Shown here: positions 56,501 to 64,000 of the stretch, piece by piece
Layout of the letters: each line of letters starts with the position of its first letter
How positions within the stretch are numbered: the first letter of the stretch is position 1
Source: Xestospongia bergquistia
Taxonomy: Eukaryota > Porifera > Demospongiae > Haplosclerida > Petrosiidae
Direction: 5' to 3'
DNA length: 64,000 nucleotides
Assembly (NCBI GenBank): GCA_963965975.1
Contig: OZ014416.1
Span: 3,906,001 to 3,970,000, forward strand
Position numbers and translations under genes: made by a program
The notes under the pieces: model-generated
The model's database searches: none
What the model saw: the letters and a program-made list of their open reading frames with translations, nothing else
Told to the model about the DNA's origin: nothing

Positions 56501-59500
56501 TTTGCATTAACGCTCTAAAATCTTTAAGTTAAAGACTTTAGAAGGGTTAGACTATTAAGAGAAATTTATAAAGTAAACTGCTAAGTCTAAAGGACTTTAT
56601 GGCACTAACTAAATAAGCAGCTATTAACAGTTTAGTAAGTTAGTTTGCATTAACGCTCTAATGTCTTTAAGATAAAGACTTTAGAATATTTAGGCTATTG
56701 AGAGAAGTTTATAAAGTAAACTGCTCAGTCTAAAGGACTTTATGGCACTAACTATATAAACAGCTATTAACAGTTTAGTAAGTTTGTTTGCATTAACGCT
56801 CTAAAGTCTTTAAGTTAAAGACTTTCGAAAGTTTAGACTATTCAGAGAAGTTTATAAAGTAAACTCCTTAGTCTAAAGGACTTTATGGCACTAACTAAAC
56901 AAAAAGCTATTAACAGTTTAGTAAGTTAGTTTGCATTAACGCTCTAAAGTCTTTAACTTAAAGACTTTAGAAGGTTTAGACTATTCAGAGAAGTTTATAA
57001 AGTAAACTGTTCAATCTAAAGGACTTTATGGCACTAACTAAATAAACAGATATAAAGAGTTTAGTAAGATTGTTTGCATTAACGCTCTAAACTCTTTATG
57101 TTAAAGCCTTTTGAAGGTTTAGACTATTTAAAGGAGTTTATAAAGGACACTGCTCAGTCTAAAGGACTTTCTGGCACTATCTAAATAAACAGCTATTAAC
57201 AGTTTAGTAAGTTAGTTTGCATTAACGCTCTAAATTCTTTAATTTAAAGACTTCAGAAGATTTAGAGTATTGAGAGAAGTTTATAAAGTAAACTGCTCAG
57301 TGTAAAGGATTTTATGGCACTTACTAAATAAACAGCTATTAACAGTTTAGTAAGATTGTTTGCATTAACGCTCTAAAGTCTTTAAGTTAAAGACTTTTGA
57401 AGGTTTAGACTATTTAAAGGAGTTTATAAAGTAAACTGCTCAGTCTAAAGGGCTTTATGGCACTAACTAAATAAACAGCTATTAACAGTTTAGTAAGTTA
57501 GTTTGCTTTAACGCTCTAAATTCTTTAATTTAAAGACTTCAAAAGATTTAGTCTATTGAGAGAAGTTTATAAAGTAAACTGCTCAGTCTAAAGGACTTTA
57601 TGGCACTAACTAAATAAGCAGCTATTAACAGTTTAGTTAGTTAGTTTGCATTAACGCTCTAAAGTCTTTAAGTTAAAGACTTTAGAAGGTTTAGACTATT
57701 GAGAGAAGTTTATAAAGTAAACTGCTCAGTCTAAAGGACTTTATGGCACTAACTCAATAAACAGCTATTAACAGTTAAGTAAGTTAGCTTGCGTTAACGC
57801 TATAAAGTCTTTGAGTTAAAGACTTTAGAATGTTTAGACTATTGAGAGAAGATTATAAAGTAAACTGCTCAGTCTAAAGGACTTTATGGCACTAACTAAA
57901 TAAACAGCTATTAACAGTTTAGTAAGTTAGTTTGCATTAACGCTCTAAAGTCTTTAAGTTAAAGACTTTAGAATGTTTAGACTATTCAGAGAGGTTTATA
58001 AAGTAAACTGCTCAGTCTAAAAAACTGTATGGCACTAACTCAGTGAACAGCTATTAACAGTTTAGTAAGTTAGTTTGCATTAACGCTCTAAAGTCTTTAA
58101 AATAAAGACTTTAGAAGGTTTAGACTATTCAGAGAAGTTTAGAAAGTAAACTGCTCAGTCTAAAGGACTTTATGGCACTAACTAAATAAACAGCTATTAA
58201 CAGTTTAGTAAGTTTGTTTGCATTAACGCTCAAAAGTCTTTAAGTTAAAGACTTTAGAAGATTAAGACTATTGAGAGAAGTTTATAAAGTAAACTGTTTA
58301 GTCTAAAGGACTTTATGGCACTAACTAAGTAAAAAGCTATTAACAGTTTAGTAAGGTAGTTTGCATTAACGCTATAAAGTCTTTATGTTAAAGACTTCAG
58401 AATGTTTAGACTATTGAGAGAAGTTTATAAAGTAAACTGCTCAGTTTAAAGGACTTTATGGCACTAACTAAATAAACAGCTATTAACAGTTTAGGAAGTT
58501 ATTTTGCGTTAGCGCTCTAAAGTCTTTAAGTTAAAGACTTTAGAAGGTTTAGACTATTGAGAGTGTTTATAAAGTAAACTGCTTAGTCTAAAGGACTTTA
58601 TGGCACTAACTAAATAAACAGCTATTAACAGTTCAGAAAGTTAGTTTGCATTAACGCTCTAAACTCTTTAAGTTAAAGACTTTAGAAGGTTTAGAAAATT
58701 GAGAGAAGTTTAAAAAGTAAACTGCTTAGTTTAAAGGACTTTATGGCACTAATTAAATAACAGCTATTAACAGTTTAGTAAGTTAGTTTGCATTAACGCT
58801 ATAAAGTCATTAAGTTAAAGACTTTAGAAGGTTTAGACTATTGAGAGAAGTTTATAAAGTAAACTGCTCAGTCTAAAGGACTTTATGGCACTAACTAAGT
58901 AAACAGCTATTAACAGTTTAGTAAGTTAGTTTGCATTAACGCTCTAAAGTCTTTAAGATAAAGACTTTAGAAGGTTTAGATTATTGAGAGAAGTTTATAA
59001 AGTAAACTGCTCAGTCTAAAGGACTTTATGGCACTAATTAAATAAACGGCTATTAACAGTTTAGTAAGTTAGTTTGCATTAACTCTCTAAAGTCTTTAAG
59101 TTAAAGACTTTAGAAGGTTCAGAGAAGTTTATAAAGTAAACTGCTTAGTCTAAATGACTTTATGGCACTAACTAAATAAACAGCTATTAACAGTTTAGTA
59201 AGTTTGTTTGCATTAACGCTCTAAAGTCTTTTAGTTAAACACTTTAGAAGGTTTAGACTATTAAGAGAAGTTTATAAAGTAAACTGCTTAGACTAAAGGA
59301 CACTATAGCACTAATTAAGTAAACAGCTATTAACAGTTTAGTAAGTTAGTTTGCATTAACGATCTAAAGTCTTTAATATAAAGACTTTAGAAGGTTTAGA
59401 CTATTGAGAGAAGTTTATAAAGTAAACTGCTAAGTCTAAAGGACTTTATGGCACTAACTAAGTAAACAGCTATTAACAGTTTATTAAGTTAGTTTGCACT

Positions 59501-59840
59501 AACGCTCTAAAGTCTTTAAGTTAAAGACTTTAGAAGGTTTAGACTATTGAGAGAAGTTTATAAAGTAAACTGCTCAGTCTAAAGGACTTTATGGCACTAA
59601 CTAAGTAAACAGCTATTAACAGTTTAGTAAGTTAGTTTGCATTAACGCTCTAAAATCTTTAAGTTAAAGACTTTAGAAGGGTTAGACTATTAAGAGAAGT
59701 TTATAAAGTAAACTGCTAAGTCTAAAGGACTTTATGGCACTAACTAAATAAGCAGCTATTAACAGTTTAGTAAGTTAGTTTGCATTAACGCTCTAATGTC
59801 TTTAAGATAAAGACTTTAGAATATTTAGGCTATTGAGAGA
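53560..59840 (+). repeat. 22-monomer higher-order repeat, two copies of about 3.14 kb
   Basis: The block from about 53,560 to 56,700 is repeated to about 59,840 with an offset of 3136 (22 x 143 minus ten bases of shared indels). Diagnostic variants recur in order: ACTTTCGAAAG at 53,685 and 56,821, TTTATAAAGGACACTGC, GTTAAGTAAGTTAGC, GGAAGTTATTTTGCG and CGATCTAAAGTC. Few differences are visible by eye, so this is recent. Confidence 0.88.
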
Positions 59841-60299
59841 AGTTTATAAAGTAAACTGTTCAGTCTAAAGGACTTTATGGCACTAACTAAATAAACAGCT
59901 ATTAACAGTTTAGTAAGTTAGTTTGCATTAACGCTCTAAAGTCTTTAAGTTAAAGACTTTAGAAGGCTTAGACTATTGAGAAAAGGTTATAAAGTAAACT
60001 GCTCAGTCTAAAGGACTTTATGGCACTAACTCAATAAACAGCTATTAACAGTTTAGTAAGTTGGTTTGCATTAACGCAATAAGGTCTTTAAGTTAAAGAC
60101 TTTAGTAGGTATAGACTATTAAAAGAAGTTTATAAAGTAAACTGCTCAGTCTAAAGGACTTTTTGCTACGAACTAAATAAACAGCTATAAACAGTTTAGT
60201 AAGTTAGTTTGCATTAACGCTCTAAAGTCTTTAAGAAAAGACTTTAGAAGGTTTAGGCTATTGAGAGAAGTTTATAAAGTAAACTGTTCAGTCTAAAGG

Positions 60300-62060
60300 A
60301 CTTTATGGCACTAACTAAATAAACAGCTATTAACAGTTTAGTAAGTTAGTTTGCATTAACGCTCTAAAGTCTTTAAGTTAAAGACTTTAGAAGGTTTAGA
60401 CTATTAAGAGAAGTTTATAAAATAAACTGCTCAGTCTAAAGGACTTTATAGCACTAACTAAATAAACAGCTATTAACAGTTTAGTAAGTTAGTTTGCATT
60501 AACGCTCTAAAGTCTTTCAGTTAAAGACTTTAGAAGGTTTAGACTATTGAGAGAAGTTTATAAAGTAAACTGCTAAGTCTAAAGGACTTTATGGCACTAA
60601 CTAAATAAACAGCTATTAACAGTTTAGTAAGTTAGTTTGCATTAACGCTCTAAAGTCTTTAAGTTAAAGACTTTAGAAGGTTTAGACTATTGAGAAAAGT
60701 TTATAAAGTAAACTGCTAAGTCTAAAGGACTTTATGGCATTAACTAAATAAACAGCTATTAACAGTTTAGTAAGTTAGTTTGCATTAACGCAATAAGGTC
60801 TTTAAGTTAAAGACTTTAGTAGGTATAGACTATTGAGAGAAGTTTATAAAGTAAACTGCTCAGTCTAAAGGACTTTTTGCTACTAACTAAATAAACAGCT
60901 ATAAACAGTTTAGTGAGTTAGTTTGCATTAACGCTCTAAAGTCTTTAAGTGAAAGACTTCAGAAGGTTTAGACTATTGACAGAAGTTTATAAAGTAAACC
61001 GCTTAGTCTAAAGGACTTTATGGCACTAACTAAATAAACAGCTATTAACAGTTTAGTAAGTTAGTTTGCATTAACGCTCTAAAGTCTTTAAGTTAAAGAC
61101 TTTAGAAGGTTTAGACTATTCAGATAAGTTTATAAAGTAAACTGCTCAGTCTAAAGGACTCTATGGCACTAACTAAGTGAACACCTATTAACAGTTTAGT
61201 AAGTTAGTTTGCATTAACGCTCTAAAGTCTTTAAGTTAAAGACTTTAGAAGGTTTAGACTATTAAGAGAAGTTTATAAAATAAACTGCTCAGTCTAAAGG
61301 ACTTTATAGCATAACTAAATAAACAGCTATTAACAGTTTAGTAAGTTAGTTTGCATTAACGCTCTAAAGTCTTTCAGTTAAAGACTTTAGAAGGTTTAGA
61401 CTATTGAGAGAAGTTTATAAAGTAAACTGCTAAGTCTAAAGGACTTTATGGCACTAACTAAATAAACAGCTATTAACAGTTTAGTAAGTTAGTTTGCATT
61501 AACGCTCTAAAGTCTTTAAGTTAAAGACTTTAGAAGGTTTAGACTATTGAGAAAAGTTTATAAAGTAAACTGCTCAGTCTAAAGGACTTTATGGCATTAA
61601 CTAAATAAACAGCTATTAACAGTTTAGTAAGTTAGTTTGCATTAACGCAATAAGGTCTTTAAGTTAAAGACTTTAGTAGGTATAGACTATTGAGAGAAGT
61701 TTATAAAGTAAACTGCTCAGTCTAAAGGACTTTTTGCTACTAACTAAATAAACAGCTATAAACAGTTTAGTGAGTTAGTTTGCATTAACGCTCTAAAGTC
61801 TTTAAGTGAAAGACTTCAGAAGGTTTAGACTATTGACAGAAGTTTATAAAGTAAACCGCTTAGTCTAAAGGACTTTATGGCACTAACTAAATAAACAGCT
61901 ATTAACAGTTTAGTAAGTTAGTTTGCATTAACGCTCTAAAGTCTTTAAGTTAAAGACTTTAGAAGGTTTAGACTATTCAGATAAGTTTATAAAGTAAACT
62001 GCTCAGTCTAAAGGACTCTATGGCACTAACTAAGTGAACAGCTATTAACAGTTTAGTAAG
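60300..62060 (+). repeat. 6-monomer higher-order repeat, two copies
   Basis: The offset is 857 (6 x 143 minus one). The AGTCTTTCAG variant recurs at 60,511 and 61,368, and CAATAAGG at 60,791 and 61,648. Neighbouring variants (TAAACCGC, CAGATAAGTTTA, GACTCTATGG) follow at the same spacing. Nearly identical copies. Confidence 0.85.
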
Positions 62061-64000
62061 TTAGTTTGCATTAACGCTCTAAAGTCTTTAAAATAAAGAC
62101 TTTAGAAGGTTTAGACTATTCAGAGAAGTTTATAAAGTAAAATGCTAAGTCTAAAGGACTTTATGGCTCTAACTAAATAAACAGCTATTAACAGTTTAGT
62201 AAGTTAGTTTGCATTAACGCTCTAAAGTCTTTAAGTTAAAGACTTTAGAAGATTAAGACTATTGAGAGTAGTTTATATAGTAAACTGTTTAGTCTAAAGG
62301 ACTTTATGGCACTAACTAAGTAAACAGCTATTAACAGTTTAGTAAGTTAGTTCGCATTAACGCTATAAAGTCTTTATGTTAAAGACGTCAGAAGGTTTAG
62401 ACTATTGAGAGAAGTTTATAAAGTAAACTGCTCAGTCTAAAGGACTTTATCGCACTAACTAAATAAACAGCTATTAACAGTTTAGTAAGTTAGTTTGCAT
62501 TAGCGCTCTAAAGTCTTTAAGTTAAAGACTTTAGAAGGTTTAGACTATTGAGAGACTTTATAAAGTAAACGGCTTAGTCTAAAGGACTTTAAGGCTCTAA
62601 CTAAATAAAAAGCTATTAACAGTTCAGAAAGTTAGTTTGCATTAACGCTCTAAACTCTTTAAGTTAAAGACTTTAGAAGGTTTAGACAATTGACAGAAGT
62701 TCAAAAAGTAAACTGCTTAGTCTAAAAAACTTTATGGCACTAATTAAAGAAACAGCTATTAACAGTTTAGTAAGTTTGTTGGCATTAACGCTCTAAAGTC
62801 TTTAAGTTAAAGACTTTAGAAGGTTTAGGCTATTCAGACAACTTTATAAAGTAAACTGCTTAGTCTAAAGGACTTTATGGCACTAACTAAATAAACAGCT
62901 ATTAACAGTTTAGTAAGTTAGTTTGCATTAACGCAATAAAGTCTTTAAGATAAAGACTTTAGAAGGTTTAGACTATTGAGAGAAGTTTATAAAGTAAACA
63001 GCTCAGTCTAAAGGACTTTATGGCACTAACTAAATAAACAGCTATTAACAGTTTAGTAAGCTAGTTTGCATTAACGATCTAAAGTCTTTAAGATAAAGAC
63101 TTTAAAAGGTTTAGAATATTCAGAGGAGTTTTCAAAGTAAACTGCTTAGTCTAAAGGACACTATGGCACTAACTAAATAAACAGCTATTAACAGTTTAGT
63201 AAGTTAGTTTGCATTAACGCTCTAAAGTCTTTAAGTTAAAGACTTTAGAAGGTTTAGAGTATTCAGAGAAGTTTATGAAGGAAACTGCTCAGTCTAAAGG
63301 ACTTTATGGCACTAACTAAATAAACCGCTATTAACAGTTGAGTAAGTTAGTTTGCATTAACGCAATAAAGTCTTTAAGTTAAAGACTTTAGAAGGTTTAG
63401 ACTATTGAGAGAAGTTTGTAAGTAAAATGCTCAGTCTAAAGGACTTTATGGCACTAACTAAATTAACAGCTATTAACAGTTTAGTAAGTTAGTTTGTATT
63501 AACGCTCTAAAGTCTTTAAGTTCAATACTTTAGAAGATTAAGACTATTGAGAGAAGTTTATAAAATAAACTGTTTAGTCTAAAGGACTTTATGGCTCTAA
63601 CTAAGTAAGCAGCTATTAACAGTTTAGTAAGTTAGTTTGCATTAACGCTATAAAGTGTTTATGTTAAAGACTTCAGAAGGTTTAGACTATTGAGAGAAGT
63701 TTATAAAGTAAACTGCTCAGTCTAAAGGACTTTATGGCACTAAGTTAATAAACAGCTATTAAGAGTTTAGTAAGTTAGTTTGCATTAGTGCTCTAAAGTC
63801 TTTAAGTTAAAGACTTTAGAAGGCTTAGACTATTGAGAGAGTTTATAAAGTAAACGGCTTAGTCTAAAGGACCTTAAAGCTCTAACTAAATAAACAGCTA
63901 TTAACAGTTGGGAAAGTTAGTTTGCATTAACGCTCTAAACTCTTTCAGTTAAAGCCTTTAGAAGGTTTAGACAATTGCGTGAAGTTTAAAAAGTAAACTG

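Larger units (their letters stand above)
45671..64000 (+). repeat. 143-bp satellite array, right block
   Basis: About 128 monomers of the same satellite in the same orientation as 1-16,511. The block starts abruptly in mid-monomer (TTTAAGTTAAAGAC) directly after the cassette array, without the worn edge seen on the left, and continues past the window end. Stops occur in all frames. Private variants mark several higher-order repeats, listed separately. Confidence 0.97.

Noticed and set aside
45671-64000. Hidden gene or insertion inside the right satellite
   Set aside because: I followed the monomer phase through the block and saw only small indels; no interruption longer than a few bases and no open frame of useful length.

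Overview
This is AT-rich eukaryotic DNA, almost certainly from a metazoan. Genes carry short spliceosomal introns with GTAAGT-type donors. The mobile elements are of animal type: a pogo/Tigger-like element with a PHD finger, piggyBac, a Tc1/mariner relative, a terminal-inverted-repeat (TIR) element with a RecQ-like helicase piece, and the tail of an LTR element. A marine invertebrate such as a sponge would fit, but that is a guess. There is no sign of a prokaryotic operon, rRNA, tRNA or CRISPR array.

Layout. Bases 1-16,511 and 45,671-64,000 are one tandem satellite with a 143-bp monomer, roughly 240 copies in all. Nested higher-order repeats are present: 12-, 11- and 8-monomer units on the left; 11-, 22- and 6-monomer units on the right. 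The monomer is almost wholly made of inverted repeats. The left array is homogeneous to about 13,790 and then decays toward the middle. Further satellite pieces lie at 21,008-21,590, 22,389-22,535 and, in opposite orientation, 22,540-24,300. Two DNA transposons sit inside the decayed satellite, each with a TA target duplication: a 4.5-kb pogo-like element (16,512-21,005) with a four-exon transposase gene, and a 0.8-kb mariner-type non-autonomous element (21,593-22,386).

The non-satellite island (24.6-45.67 kb) is a graveyard of old genes and elements. It holds a decayed piggyBac (24.9-27.0 kb), a second piggyBac scrap, and a minus-strand multi-exon gene remnant I cannot name (27.8-29.9 kb). 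Next come degenerate TTTAGGG-like repeats, two LTR-element remnants (30.66-32.17 kb), and an array of about 20 minus-strand 59-bp exon-like units (32.6-36.5 kb). After that is a plus-strand array of a duplicated two-exon cassette (36.8-45.67 kb), interrupted by a mariner-type element and a better-preserved piggyBac (37.96 to about 40.6 kb). A TIR element family with 8-bp target duplications occurs three times (33.69, 35.73 and about 43.96 kb). Its fullest copy contains a RecQ-like Walker A segment.

What stands out: the two arrays of tandemly amplified exon-like units with conserved splice borders, the palindromic satellite with recent higher-order duplications, and a CENP-B-type transposase gene sitting inside that satellite. 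No gene in the window looks fully intact.
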